Positions 1 to 7,915 of a stretch of 30,508 nt of DNA are shown here, piece after piece. Position numbers and translations under genes: made by a program. Numbering within the stretch: the stretch's first letter is position 1; every line of letters starts with the position of its first letter. Source of the DNA: CAZEFK01 sp964511405. Its GTDB lineage: Bacteria > Pseudomonadota > Alphaproteobacteria > Elsterales > Elsteraceae. The notes under the pieces were generated by a model. The model saw nothing but the letters and a program-made list of their open reading frames with translations, was not told the DNA's origin and did not search any database. The stretch covers positions 1-30,508 of the forward strand of contig CAZEFK010000078.1 of NCBI GenBank assembly GCA_964511405.1, read 5' to 3'.

Positions 1-457
1 CCAGGTACATCACCTTCCAGGGGGCCGTGCCCTGGGCGCCGATCTTCTTGCCGTTGGGCAGCTGGCCCTTGGTGAAGATCGGGGTGATGTTATTGAATTC
101 CTTGATTTTCTTGGCATCGAGCGGCTGGATGTTGCCCGATGGGACCAGCTTTTTCAGGCTGAAATACTCGGTGTCGAGCACGTCGAACGAGTTCGGCTGG
201 GTGACCACGCGCTTGGTGACGTCGTCGGTGGTGGCGGTGATGTACTCGATCTTGATGCCGGTCTCGGCCAGGCACCGCTTGGAGATCTCGTCGCCCTCGT
301 TGACGGCCGTGCCCAGGTAGCGCAGCACCTTGGGCTCGGCCGCCTTCACGTACGGAAAGCCGGTGATGGCACCCGATCCGGCGGCGAGGCCGGCCGCGCC
401 GGCCACCCCCTTGAGCAGCGTGCGGCGGCTGACGCCCGGCTTGTCCCGATCCTGCAT
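1..457 (-). CDS. ABC transporter substrate-binding protein, Tat-exported (partial, C-terminus outside window)
   Basis: Only the N-terminal 152 codons lie in the window. The protein opens with a twin-arginine-type signal (SRRTLLKG, then a hydrophobic Ala/Gly stretch), so it is probably exported folded to the periplasm. The mature part resembles PotD/FbpA-type type-2 periplasmic binding proteins (for example KRVVTQPNSFDVLDTEYF). The start ATG at 457 is preceded on the minus strand by a good AGGAGAGG ribosome binding site. It lies 32 nt downstream of the ABC ATPase stop, so both belong to one minus-strand operon whose permeases should lie just left of the window. The substrate cannot be read from this fragment; the amidohydrolase and PuuE-like neighbours suggest a nitrogenous compound (inference). 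Confidence 0.85.
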   Translation of the reverse strand, partial: MQDRDKPGVSRRTLLKGVAGAAGLAAGSGAITGFPYVKAAEPKVLRYLGTAVNEGDEISKRCLAETGIKIEYITATTDDVTKRVVTQPNSFDVLDTEYFSLKKLVPSGNIQPLDAKKIKEFNNITPIFTKGQLPNGKKIGAQGTAPWKVMYL

Positions 458-489
458 GGGTCCTCTCCTGTTCTGGTTTTGACGGGTGG

Positions 490-1467
490 TCAGTCGACCG
501 GGTGGGCGGCGTCGGGATCCCAGCGCACGCTGACCTGGTCGCCCGACTGGAAGGGCTCGCGGTCGAAGTCGGCCTCGGCCACCAGCGCGACGAGCTCGAT
601 GCCGTCGCTGGTGGCGAGACTGGCCTGCACCCAGGCGCCCTGGTACTCGACCTCGACGACCCGGGCCGGACGGCCGCCGCCGGCTCGGCTGACGGCCAGC
701 CGGTCCGAGCGCACGGCGACCGTGCCCTGCGCCAGCCGGATCACGTTGTGGCCGCCCATGAAGCGGGCCACGAACTCGGTGCAGGGCCGGTTGAACACCG
801 CGCGCGGGCTGCCGGCCTGCTCGATCCGGCCGTGGTTCATGACCACCACCAGGTCGGCGAGTGCCATCGCCTCCTCCTGGCCGTGGGTGACATGGATGAA
901 GCTGATCCCCAGCTCGCGCTGCAGGCGCTTGAGCTCGGCGCGCATGCGCACGCGCAGGAACGGGTCGAGCGCCGACAGCGGCTCGTCCAGCAGCAGGATC
1001 TGCGGCTCGGTGATGAGCGCGCGCGCCAGCGCCACGCGCTGCTGCTGCCCGCCCGACAGCTGGGCCGGCAGCCGCGCGGCATAGGGCGCCATCGCCACCA
1101 GCTCCAGCAGCGCCATGGCCCGGGCGTGGCGCTCGCGGCGCTGCACGCCCCGCATCTTCAAGGCGAAGGCGACATTGTCCAGGACCGAGAGATGCGGGAA
1201 CAGGGCATAGGACTGGAACATCATCGCCGTGCCGCGCCGCGCCGGCGGCAGGTCGGTGACATTGGCGCTGCCCAGCAGGATGTCGCCGCTCGAGACCGCC
1301 TCGTGCCCCGCGATCATGCGCAGGGTCGAGGACTTGCCGCAGCCCGACGGCCCCAGCAGGCAGCAATAGGTGCCGGCCGGGATCTTGAGGTCGATCGCGT
1401 CGACCGCGGTCGTCACGCCATAGCGCTTGGTGACGGCGACGAGTTCGAGCGGGGCGGGTGCGGCCAT
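490..1467 (-). CDS. ABC transporter ATP-binding protein, PotA/FbpC type
   Basis: A 325-residue cytoplasmic ATPase that would energise the importer whose binding protein follows. The Walker A motif GPSGCGKSS starts near residue 39, the Q-loop is at Q85 (FQSYALFPH), the LSGGQQQ signature is at about 137-143, Walker B is ILLLDE (157-162) and the switch histidine is H195. The last 90 residues form the TOBE-like C-terminal domain of the spermidine/putrescine and iron(III) class. The switch region reads HVTHGQEEA, where this family normally has THDQEEA, so the Asp after the switch His is replaced by Gly. The gene starts 124 nt after the amidohydrolase stop and ends 32 nt before the binding-protein start, consistent with one operon. 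The exact substrate is unknown. Confidence 0.9.
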   Translation of the reverse strand: MAAPAPLELVAVTKRYGVTTAVDAIDLKIPAGTYCCLLGPSGCGKSSTLRMIAGHEAVSSGDILLGSANVTDLPPARRGTAMMFQSYALFPHLSVLDNVAFALKMRGVQRRERHARAMALLELVAMAPYAARLPAQLSGGQQQRVALARALITEPQILLLDEPLSALDPFLRVRMRAELKRLQRELGISFIHVTHGQEEAMALADLVVVMNHGRIEQAGSPRAVFNRPCTEFVARFMGGHNVIRLAQGTVAVRSDRLAVSRAGGGRPARVVEVEYQGAWVQASLATSDGIELVALVAEADFDREPFQSGDQVSVRWDPDAAHPVD

Positions 1468-1570
1468 GGTCGCGTGGTGAGCCTGCGGTTGTCTCCGGCG
1501 CCGGAGTCAGCAAGCCACATGCCAGGGGCCGTATGCGGCGGCGCGCCTGCTGGACCCTGCCTGTTGCAGC

Positions 1571-1591
1571 GGCAAGCGTGTCGAGCTTGCC
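1571..1591 (-). terminator. Hairpin directly after the amidohydrolase stop (possible terminator or processing site)
   Basis: A 7-bp perfect inverted repeat (GGCAAGC / GCTTGCC, 7-nt loop) begins at the base after the TAA stop of the amidohydrolase on the minus strand. No T-run follows, so it is not a canonical intrinsic terminator. It could slow exonucleases or adjust expression of the downstream transporter genes. The rest of the 124-nt gap shows nothing else I can support. Confidence 0.35.
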
Positions 1592-3070
1592 TTAAAAAGA
1601 GGCAGATGCCGCCGGAGAGACCAAGCCGGCGCAGTAGCGGCCGAGCACCGGGTCCAGGGCCCGGGCGGCGGCGAGCCGTGGCTCGACCCAGGGATCCAGC
1701 CGGCGGGCAGCCGCTTCGGCGTCGCGCCGCAGCCGCGGCAGGTCGAGGGTCGTGAGCCGGCCCTGGTCGACGATCACCCGGCCCGCGACCATGACCCGGT
1801 CGAGCGCGGCGCCCGACTCGCCGAACACCAGCTGCAGCGCCGGATCGCGCAGCGGCACATAGGTCAGCGACCGCAGGTCCAGGAACAGGATGTCGGCCTG
1901 GAAGCCAGGGGCCAGCCGCCCGATCCGGTCGCTCCAGCCGAGCGCCCGGGCACCGCCCTCGGCCGCCAACCGCAGCGCGTCGCGGGCGCTCAGCCAGCGC
2001 TCGGGCGCCGCACCCGGCCGCGACAGGAACGCGGCCAGGCGCATCGCCTCGAACATGTTCTGGCCGTCGGACGTGTTGGTGGCGTCGGTGCCGATCGCCA
2101 CCGCGGCGCCGCGGTCGAGCAGGGCGCGCACCGGTGCGACGCCGGAGCCCAGGCGCAGGTTGCTGGCCGGATTATGGACCACCGTGACACCGGCCCCGGC
2201 GATCCGATCGAGGTCGGCCGGGTCCAGCCAGATCGCGTGGGCCACGGACAGCGGCGGGCCGAGCAGCCCCAGCCGATCCAGGTGGCCGACCAGGCTGTGG
2301 CCATAGCGGCGCCCCGCTGCCGCGGCCTGGGTTTGCGATTCCGCCAGGTGGGTCTGGATCGGCAGGTCCCAGTCGCGGGCTAAGTCCCGGCAGCCGGTCA
2401 GCAGCGCATCGGTGCAGTGGAGCGGGATGGCGGGGCCGATCCCGGGGCGCACCCGGTCGCGGTCGACTGGCCAGGCGCGGATCGCGTCGCGGCAGGTGGT
2501 CAGCAGGGCCGCGGCGTCCGGCAGTTTGACGGCGGCCGCTTGTACACGCGCCGCGTCGGGCAGCGCCGACATCAGTCCCGGCAGCGCCTGATACAGGGTC
2601 AGGTCGCTGATCATCGGCGCCACCACGGCACGGATGCCGACGTCCTGATAGGCCGCGGCCACGGCATGAATGCCCTCGACCGTCGGCGCCGGCAGCTCCA
2701 AAGCCAGGTCGAACGCCGCGGTGCAGCCCTTCAGCGCGAGCTCGGCGGCGGTCAGGGTCGCGCTGAGCTTGAGGTCGTCGACCGACCGGGCGGCGTTGAT
2801 CGCGGGATTGCCGTTGAGCAACCGCTCCAAGGTCCATAGGTCGCCGGCCAAGCCTCTGCCCAGGCCGCCATGGGCGTGGGTGTGGGCGTTGATCAGACCG
2901 GGCAGCAGCAGCCGGTCGGTCGCGTCGACCTCCGGCATGCCCTCGGGCACCGCGGCGCCGCGGGCCAGCAGCGCGCGAATGACGCCGCCCTGGATCAGGA
3001 TGTCGGCGGCCGATGCCGCACCTGATGCGGGGGCGAGGACCAGCCCGCCCCGGATCACGACGTCAGTCAC
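1592..3070 (-). CDS. Amidohydrolase family protein, ATZ/TRZ-type metal-dependent deaminase/hydrolase
   Basis: A 492-residue cytoplasmic metalloenzyme of the cytosine deaminase / chlorohydrolase (ATZ/TRZ) branch, which removes amino or similar groups from heterocycles such as purines, pyrimidines and triazines. Putative metal ligands are visible: H63 and H65 (NAHTH), H241 with E244 (THLAES), H278 (SVAHAI) and D329 (IGTDATNTSDG), matching a mononuclear site. I chose the GTG start at 3070 because the family's usual N-terminus (TDVVIRGGLVL) begins there and because it overlaps the stop of the upstream deacetylase gene as GTGA, a mark of translational coupling. The open frame continues upstream but only as antisense-like Arg/Pro-rich sequence. 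The substrate cannot be assigned from sequence alone. Confidence 0.88.
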   Translation of the reverse strand: MTDVVIRGGLVLAPASGAASAADILIQGGVIRALLARGAAVPEGMPEVDATDRLLLPGLINAHTHAHGGLGRGLAGDLWTLERLLNGNPAINAARSVDDLKLSATLTAAELALKGCTAAFDLALELPAPTVEGIHAVAAAYQDVGIRAVVAPMISDLTLYQALPGLMSALPDAARVQAAAVKLPDAAALLTTCRDAIRAWPVDRDRVRPGIGPAIPLHCTDALLTGCRDLARDWDLPIQTHLAESQTQAAAAGRRYGHSLVGHLDRLGLLGPPLSVAHAIWLDPADLDRIAGAGVTVVHNPASNLRLGSGVAPVRALLDRGAAVAIGTDATNTSDGQNMFEAMRLAAFLSRPGAAPERWLSARDALRLAAEGGARALGWSDRIGRLAPGFQADILFLDLRSLTYVPLRDPALQLVFGESGAALDRVMVAGRVIVDQGRLTTLDLPRLRRDAEAAARRLDPWVEPRLAAARALDPVLGRYCAGLVSPAASASF

Positions 3071-3972
3071 GGCACGGTCCCTGCTGGCAGCCACGCGGCG
3101 TGTCGCGCGATGGCCCCAGCGGTGGTGATCCAGATCCGGTCGCGCCGGCCCGCGATATGCGTCAGCGCCCGGCGCAGGTGACGCAGCCGGAACGGCTGGC
3201 CGACGATGTAGGGATGCAGGGCGACACCCAGGACCAGCGGCTGCGCGGCGGACTGGTCCAGCATCTCGTCGAACTGGTCGACGATCATGTCGGCGAACTC
3301 GGCCGCCCCGGCCTTGCGCGCCACGATTGCCGGGATGTCGTTGAGCTCCTGCGGGTAGGGCACCGACAGGATGCGGCCGCGCCGGGTGCGCATCCAGGTC
3401 GGCTGGTCGTCGTGGCACCAGTCCAGGAGGTAGCGGTACCCCGCCTCGTGCAGCAGGTCCGGTGTGCGCGGGCTCTGGGAGATCCATGGCCCGAGCCAGC
3501 CCTCGGGCGGCTGTCCGGCATGGCGGGCGAGGGCGGCCGTCGCGTCGGCGATCAGCGCGGCCTCGGCGGCTTCGTCCAGCGGCCCCTGACGCTCGGAATT
3601 GGTGCGGCCATGGCCGGCGATCTCGTCGCCGCGGGCCACCAGGGCGTCGACCAGCTGGGGGCAGTAGCCGAGGATCGCCGAATTGACCAGGGCGGTGCAG
3701 GGCAGGCCGAGCGCGTCGAACAGGGCGAGCAGCCGCCAGGCGCCGACCCGGTTGCCGTAGTCGCGCCAGGCGAAGTTCAGCACGTCGGGCTGCGGCCCGC
3801 CCGGCGCCAGCTCAGCGCCGAGCCCGTCGCCGAACGCGAAATGCTCGAGGTTCAGGCCGATATAGACGGCCAGCCGGCGGCCGCCAGGCCAGTCATAGAC
3901 CGGGCGCCGCGGCAGCGGCACGCCATAGCCGAACCGTCCGTGGGACGGCAATCCGGGCGGATCGAGCGCCAT
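3067..3972 (-). CDS. Polysaccharide deacetylase family protein, PuuE-like (allantoinase-type)
   Basis: A 301-residue protein of the carbohydrate esterase 4 / NodB fold, most like the PuuE branch known for cofactor-free allantoinase activity. Supporting motifs are DYGNRVG (71-77), the core GDEIAGHGRTNSE (about 115-127) and a late HPYIVGQPFR. The canonical TFDDG motif of sugar deacetylases is absent (GLNLEHF instead), which fits the PuuE-like group better than peptidoglycan or chitin deacetylases. The ATG at 3972 has a strong GGAGG upstream. It is the first gene of the visible minus-strand operon and overlaps the amidohydrolase by 4 nt. Hydrolysis of an amide or ureide is a reasonable inference; allantoin itself is unproven. 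Confidence 0.85.
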   Translation of the reverse strand: MALDPPGLPSHGRFGYGVPLPRRPVYDWPGGRRLAVYIGLNLEHFAFGDGLGAELAPGGPQPDVLNFAWRDYGNRVGAWRLLALFDALGLPCTALVNSAILGYCPQLVDALVARGDEIAGHGRTNSERQGPLDEAAEAALIADATAALARHAGQPPEGWLGPWISQSPRTPDLLHEAGYRYLLDWCHDDQPTWMRTRRGRILSVPYPQELNDIPAIVARKAGAAEFADMIVDQFDEMLDQSAAQPLVLGVALHPYIVGQPFRLRHLRRALTHIAGRRDRIWITTAGAIARHAAWLPAGTVP

Positions 3973-4121
3973 ACCACCTCCCGCGCGAACCCATGCGATG
4001 CCACGCAAAGGACGCGCCACATCGAAGCCTTCAGGTTCGGCTGGGGCCAGGATATGCTGCGGCCAGTCAGGAGCGGACCCCATTGCGACATGTCGGTGCA
4101 CTGGATGTCTTCGTCTTGAAG

Positions 4122-5030
4122 ATGTCCAGCCGTGGCCTGGCCGGCGTGATCGGCCTTTTGCTTCTGGGCGCCGTTTTGGCGTGGCCCGGTCCGGCGGCGC
4201 GCGCCGCCGACGTCGTAAAGCCGCTCGAGGCGGCACAGGACCTCGTCCGCTACGCCTATCATTTCGAACTGCTCCGCGCGGCCCTCGACAAGACGGTCGA
4301 GCGCTACGGACCCTATGTCGAGCAGCCCGTCACCCAGCCGATGACGTCCGATCGTCAGAATGCGGAAGCGATCCGCGGCGCGCTGATCAATCTGCTGATC
4401 AGCGACGCCGGCCATGTCGAGATCGATCGGGGCATGCTGCCGGTCCCCTTCCCGATCGACAGGGGCCTGCTCGGCTTCCGGGTCGCGCTGATCGATCGGC
4501 GCAACCAGGACCGGGTGCTGGGCATCAACGCGCTGGACGACCTGCGCCGCGTGGCGGTCGGCCAAGGCCACAATTGGGGTGATGTCGCGATCTACCGGTA
4601 CAACGGCGTGCCGGTGGAGACGGCTGTCACCTACGAGTCGCTGTTTCCGATGCTGATGAGCGGCCGCTTCGACCTGTTCCCGCGCGGGGCCACCGAAGCG
4701 CCGCAGGAACTGGCGGCCTTTGGGGCGCGCTACCCGAACCTGGCGATCGACCGCCACCTGCTGATCCGCTACCCCTTCGCGCAGTTCTTCTATGTCGCGA
4801 AATCGGCACCGCGCCTGGCCGAGCGGCTCCGCGACGGGCTCGAGCAGATGCTGGCCGACGGCAGCTTCCAGGTCCTGTTCGACCGGCACTTCAAGCGCGC
4901 CCTGGCCGACTTGAACCTGGGCGGGCGGGTGGTGATCACCCTGCAGAACCCGTTCCTGCCCGACTGGGTGCCGTTCAACCGGCCCGAGCTGTGGATGAAC
5001 GAGCGCGACTACCGCCCCGCCGGCGACTGA
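4122..5030 (+). CDS. Periplasmic substrate-binding-domain protein (amino-acid-binding-like), orphan
   Basis: A 302-residue protein with a Sec signal peptide (hydrophobic core from about residue 7 to 22, probable cleavage after AARA). The mature part looks like a type-2 periplasmic binding protein of the amino acid family: ranked tandem lobes, a motif region with SGRFDLFPRG and a C-terminal helix ending in LFDRHFKRAL. No permease or ATPase is adjacent, so it may be a stand-alone sensor or feed a transporter elsewhere. The ATG at 4122 was chosen because it places the signal peptide at the N-terminus; the frame stays open upstream without a ribosome binding site. It is divergent from the PuuE-like operon across 149 nt in which I cannot identify a convincing promoter. 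Confidence 0.75.
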   Translation: MSSRGLAGVIGLLLLGAVLAWPGPAARAADVVKPLEAAQDLVRYAYHFELLRAALDKTVERYGPYVEQPVTQPMTSDRQNAEAIRGALINLLISDAGHVEIDRGMLPVPFPIDRGLLGFRVALIDRRNQDRVLGINALDDLRRVAVGQGHNWGDVAIYRYNGVPVETAVTYESLFPMLMSGRFDLFPRGATEAPQELAAFGARYPNLAIDRHLLIRYPFAQFFYVAKSAPRLAERLRDGLEQMLADGSFQVLFDRHFKRALADLNLGGRVVITLQNPFLPDWVPFNRPELWMNERDYRPAGD

Positions 5031-5076
5031 CCGGGACGCCTGGCCCCTGCAGGGCGGTTTCGCTGAGGCGGAAGGC

Positions 5077-5150
5077 TGGAGGTCGGACCCGGAATTGAAC
5101 CGGGGTTGCAGGATTTGCAGTCCTGTGCATCACCACTCTGCCATCCGACC
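5077..5150 (-). tRNA. tRNA-Cys (anticodon GCA)
   Basis: Read on the minus strand, a full cloverleaf folds. The acceptor stem GGTCGGA/TCCGACC is perfect, the anticodon arm CAGGA-CTGCAAA-TCCTG has a GCA anticodon, and the T arm is CCCGG-TTCAATT-CCGGG. The 3' CCA is encoded after a T discriminator (5077-5079). The GCA anticodon and overall form are those of bacterial cysteine tRNA. It sits between the orphan binding protein and the pcm-like gene. Confidence 0.95.
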
Positions 5151-5167
5151 GATCGCAGGGACCCCGG

Positions 5168-5196
5168 TAGATAAGCCTGCCGGGGGCTGCGGTCAA
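5168..5196 (-). promoter_or_regulatory. Sigma-70-type promoter for tRNA-Cys
   Basis: On the minus strand TTGACC (5196-5191), a 17-nt spacer and TATCTA (5173-5168) form a near-consensus promoter. Transcription would begin about 10 nt before the tRNA 5' end at 5150. Confidence 0.7.
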
Positions 5197-5246
5197 GGAA
5201 CCGTCGGACGCGGGGCCGCCCGCGCGCCGTCGGCGGGCCTCCCGCA

Positions 5247-5275
5247 TTGCGAAGGGCATAGTGGAACCGTATAAG
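5247..5275 (+). promoter_or_regulatory. Sigma-70-type promoter for the pcm-like/rhodanese genes
   Basis: TTGCGA (5247-5252), a 17-nt spacer and TATAAG (5270-5275) lie 33 nt upstream of the pcm-like ATG. The promoter overlaps an in-frame GTG at 5261, which argues against that codon as the translation start. Confidence 0.6.
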
Positions 5276-5308
5276 AAACCGGCCCTTAGCCGCCAAGGTC
5301 GAGACAGG

Positions 5309-5962
5309 ATGGACTACCGAGCCGCCCGCACCAACATGGTGGACAGCCAGGTCCGCACCAACAAGGTCATCGACCCCGAGGTCATCGACGCGCTGCGGGA
5401 GGTACCGCGCGAGCGCTTCGTGCCGCCGGCGCTGCGCGGCGCCGCCTATGTCGACGAGGACCTGCCGATCGGCGGCGGCCGCTACCTGATGGAGCCGATG
5501 GTGCTGGCGCGGCTGCTGCAGGCCGCCCAGTTCGACCATCACGAGACGGTGCTGGTGGTCGGGGCCGGCCCGGGCTATTCGGCGGCGTTGGTGGCGCGCC
5601 TGGCCGGCTCGGTGATCGCGCTCGAATCCGATCCGGCGCTCGCCGACATCGCGCGAACCGAGCTGCCGGGACTGGGCGCCGGCTCGGTCACGGTCGTGAC
5701 CGGCCCGTTGGCCGAGGGTGCGCCGGCCCATGCGCCGTTCGCCGCGATCCTGGTCGACGGCGCTGTGGCGGAGCTGCCGACCCGCCTGATCGAGCAACTG
5801 GCCGACGGCGGCCGCATGATGGTGGTGGTCAAGCGCCAGTTCGGGCTGGGCCAGGCGCTGCGGGTCGACCGCATCGGCGGCCGGCCGTCGGTGCGGGTGC
5901 TGTTCGACGCGGCGTCGCCGCTGCTGCCGGGGTTCGAGCCCGCCGAAGGGTTCGTGTTTTGA
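5309..5962 (+). CDS. Protein-L-isoaspartate O-methyltransferase-like SAM-dependent methyltransferase
   Basis: A 217-residue cytosolic protein of the PCMT family, whose classical members methylate isoaspartyl residues to start their repair. The N-terminus MDYRAARTNMVDSQVRTN and the segment VPRERFVPPALRGAAYVDEDLPI are typical. SAM motif I is VVGAGPGYSAAL. The classical loop (G-T-I-S-Q-P) is replaced by a segment reading YLMEP, so this belongs to the divergent alphaproteobacterial PCMT-like clade and its activity on isoaspartate is uncertain. The ATG at 5309 was preferred over an upstream GTG at 5261 because a promoter overlaps the latter. Its stop overlaps the rhodanese start by 4 nt (TTGA). 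The order pcm-like, rhodanese, tolC, popZ, valS is familiar in Alphaproteobacteria. Confidence 0.85.
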   Translation: MDYRAARTNMVDSQVRTNKVIDPEVIDALREVPRERFVPPALRGAAYVDEDLPIGGGRYLMEPMVLARLLQAAQFDHHETVLVVGAGPGYSAALVARLAGSVIALESDPALADIARTELPGLGAGSVTVVTGPLAEGAPAHAPFAAILVDGAVAELPTRLIEQLADGGRMMVVVKRQFGLGQALRVDRIGGRPSVRVLFDAASPLLPGFEPAEGFVF

Positions 5963-6291
5963 CCGATCCCGTGCCCCTCGAGATGTCGGTCCAGGCGTTC
6001 GCCGATCTGCGCGCGTCAGGCGCCGCGGTGGCCGTGCTTGACGTGCGCGAGCCCTGGGAAGTCGCGATCGTCCAGATCCCGGGCGCCATCCATATCCCGC
6101 TGGGCCAGATTCCCGCCCAGGCCGGCGCCTTGCCGGCCGACCGGCCGCTGGTCGTCTATTGCCATCATGGCATGCGCAGCCGCCAGGCGACGGAGTTCCT
6201 CCGCGCCCGCGGCTTCGTGCAGGCCACCAATCTGGCCGGCGGCATCGACGCCTTTGCGCGCGCGATCGATCCGTCGCTCGCCACCTACTGA
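5959..6291 (+). CDS. Single-domain rhodanese-like protein
   Basis: A 110-residue sulfurtransferase-fold protein. The N-terminal part has LDVREPWEV and the active-site loop is CHHGMRS with Cys68, the residue that would carry a persulfide; the loop is intact, so catalysis is plausible. It may handle sulfane sulfur in the cytoplasm, but the partner is not evident. The TTG at 5959 overlaps the upstream stop as TTGA and has GAAGGG 8 nt upstream. A GTG at 5971 or an ATG at 5983 are less coupled alternatives. A 69-nt gap separates it from tolC. Confidence 0.88.
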   Translation: MTDPVPLEMSVQAFADLRASGAAVAVLDVREPWEVAIVQIPGAIHIPLGQIPAQAGALPADRPLVVYCHHGMRSRQATEFLRARGFVQATNLAGGIDAFARAIDPSLATY

Positions 6292-6360
6292 TTTCGGATG
6301 TGGCCGGCAGCGGTCATTTGCATCAAGGTCACGCTTTCGTCGCACGGGGCTGAAGACGCT

Positions 6361-7761
6361 ATGTCGGGTGGGTATTCGCAGGTTCGCCGGGCTCTGAGGA
6401 TGGCGCTGCTGGCCGGGACGGCCATCGTCGCCGCGGGGGCCCTGGCGCCGGTCCGGGCGCAGACGTTGGAGCAGGCGATGGCCACCGCCTATGCCACCAA
6501 CCCGCAATTGGTGGCCCAGCGCGCCCAGCTGCGCAGCGCCGACGAGAGCGTCGCCCAGGCCCGCTCCGGCTGGCGCCCGACGGTCACGGTCAACGGCTCG
6601 GTCGGCGAGAACCAGATCGACAGCCAAGGGGCCACCTCGCCGACCACGCTGCATCCGAAGTCGGCCGGGCTGACCATCACCCAGCCGCTGTTTCGCGGCT
6701 TCCGCACGATCCTGGGCACGGCGCGCGCGACCAACCAGGTCAAGGCCGAGCGCGCCCGGCTGTTCGTGCAAGAGCAGAACGTGCTGCTGGCGGTCGCCCA
6801 GGCCTATCTGGACGTCCTCCAGAATGCCGCGGTGGTCGAGCTCAACGTGTCCAACGAGCAGGTGCTGCGGCGCCAGCTCGAGGCCACCCAGGACCGCTTC
6901 CGCGTCGGCGAGGTGACCCGCACCGACGTCAGCCAGGCCGAGGCGGCGCTGGCCGGCGCCATCGCCGCGCGGATCTCGGCCGAAGGCGCGCTGATCACCT
7001 CGCGCCAGGTATTCGAGCAGCAGGTCGGCATGCAGCCGCGCGGCCTGGTCGCGCCGGCTGTGCCGCCGAACCTGCCGAAGACGATCGACGATGCCGCGGC
7101 CGCGGCGTCCAACGACAATCCCAACGTGATCGCAGCACTGTTCGACGAGGGTGCTGCGCGCGAGCAGGTGGGCGAGATCCGCGGCCAGCTCCTGCCGACC
7201 CTGCAGGCCGTCGGCACGGTCTCGACCGCCCAGGAGACCAGCACCACCGGCAGCACCTCCCAGAACTACACCAATAGCGCCAGCGTCGTGCTGCAGCTGC
7301 AGGTGCCGCTGTACGAGGCCGGGTCGGTCTATTCCCAGGTCCGGGCGGCCCGCCAGGTCGACACCCAGCGCCAGATCACCATCGAGGTCAACCGCCGCCA
7401 GGTGATCCAGCAGGCGACCTCGGCCTTCCAGAACCTGCAGACCGCGCGCGCCAGCATCAGCTCGCTGGCGGCGCAGGTGCGCGCTGCCGAGATCGCCGAG
7501 GAGGGCGTGCGCCAGGAGGCCGCGGTCGGCAGCCGGACCGTCCTCGACGTCCTCAACGCCGTTCAGGCGGTGCTGAACGCCCAGGTCTCCTATGTCCGCG
7601 CCCAGCATGACGATCTCGTCGCCGCCTATCAGCTGCTGTCGGCGAGCGGGCGGCTCGGCGCCCGCCAGCTCAAGCTGCCGGTCGAGCTGTATGACTACGA
7701 GGCCAACTATAACGACGTCGAGCATCGCTGGTTCGGCACGGATATCCTTGGCGACAACTGA
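6361..7761 (+). CDS. tolC: TolC family outer membrane efflux/type I secretion protein
   Basis: A 466-residue outer membrane factor, which forms the trimeric beta-barrel and periplasmic alpha-tunnel of tripartite pumps and type I secretion systems. It starts with a signal peptide (hydrophobic stretch about residues 16-30, cleavage after VRAQ or VRA). The two internal repeats are visible: each has a DNPNVIAA/TNPQLVAQ-type element and a coiled coil containing QAYLDVLQN or QQATSAFQNLQ. The motif VGEVTRTDVSQAEA marks the first repeat and VGSRTVLDVLNAVQ the second. The ATG at 6361 was chosen because the signal peptide follows; the upstream ribosome binding site is weak. No membrane fusion protein or inner membrane pump is nearby, as usual for this conserved alphaproteobacterial locus. 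Confidence 0.93.
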   Translation: MSGGYSQVRRALRMALLAGTAIVAAGALAPVRAQTLEQAMATAYATNPQLVAQRAQLRSADESVAQARSGWRPTVTVNGSVGENQIDSQGATSPTTLHPKSAGLTITQPLFRGFRTILGTARATNQVKAERARLFVQEQNVLLAVAQAYLDVLQNAAVVELNVSNEQVLRRQLEATQDRFRVGEVTRTDVSQAEAALAGAIAARISAEGALITSRQVFEQQVGMQPRGLVAPAVPPNLPKTIDDAAAAASNDNPNVIAALFDEGAAREQVGEIRGQLLPTLQAVGTVSTAQETSTTGSTSQNYTNSASVVLQLQVPLYEAGSVYSQVRAARQVDTQRQITIEVNRRQVIQQATSAFQNLQTARASISSLAAQVRAAEIAEEGVRQEAAVGSRTVLDVLNAVQAVLNAQVSYVRAQHDDLVAAYQLLSASGRLGARQLKLPVELYDYEANYNDVEHRWFGTDILGDN

Positions 7762-7788
7762 CGTAGGCCGGTCCGGCGCCCGCGAAGA

Positions 7789-7813
7789 CAGGGCGTCCCT
7801 GGGGGCGCCCCTG
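7789..7813 (+). terminator. Possible terminator hairpin after tolC
   Basis: CAGGGCG (7789-7795) can pair with CGCCCCTG (7806-7813) with one bulge, 28 nt after the tolC stop. There is no T-run. The remainder of the 154-nt gap before popZ presumably holds the popZ promoter, but no convincing boxes are visible. Confidence 0.3.
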
Positions 7814-7915
7814 GGGTCGGTGGACAGATCGCCTCGCGGTGGCTGCTCGCACTGGTAATCGCGCGAGCACTCGCTTAATGTGCCCTTGTCAAGATGCGCG
7901 GGTGCCGAGGACCGG

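Noticed and set aside
3071..3487. N-terminal extension of the amidohydrolase frame
   Set aside because: The extension is antisense-like Arg/Pro-rich sequence inside the deacetylase gene; the GTG at 3070 gives the proper family N-terminus and GTGA coupling.
5045..5054. CCCTGCAGGG palindrome between the binding-protein gene and tRNA-Cys
   Set aside because: It has no loop or T-run for a terminator and no candidate binding protein; it is short enough to occur by chance.
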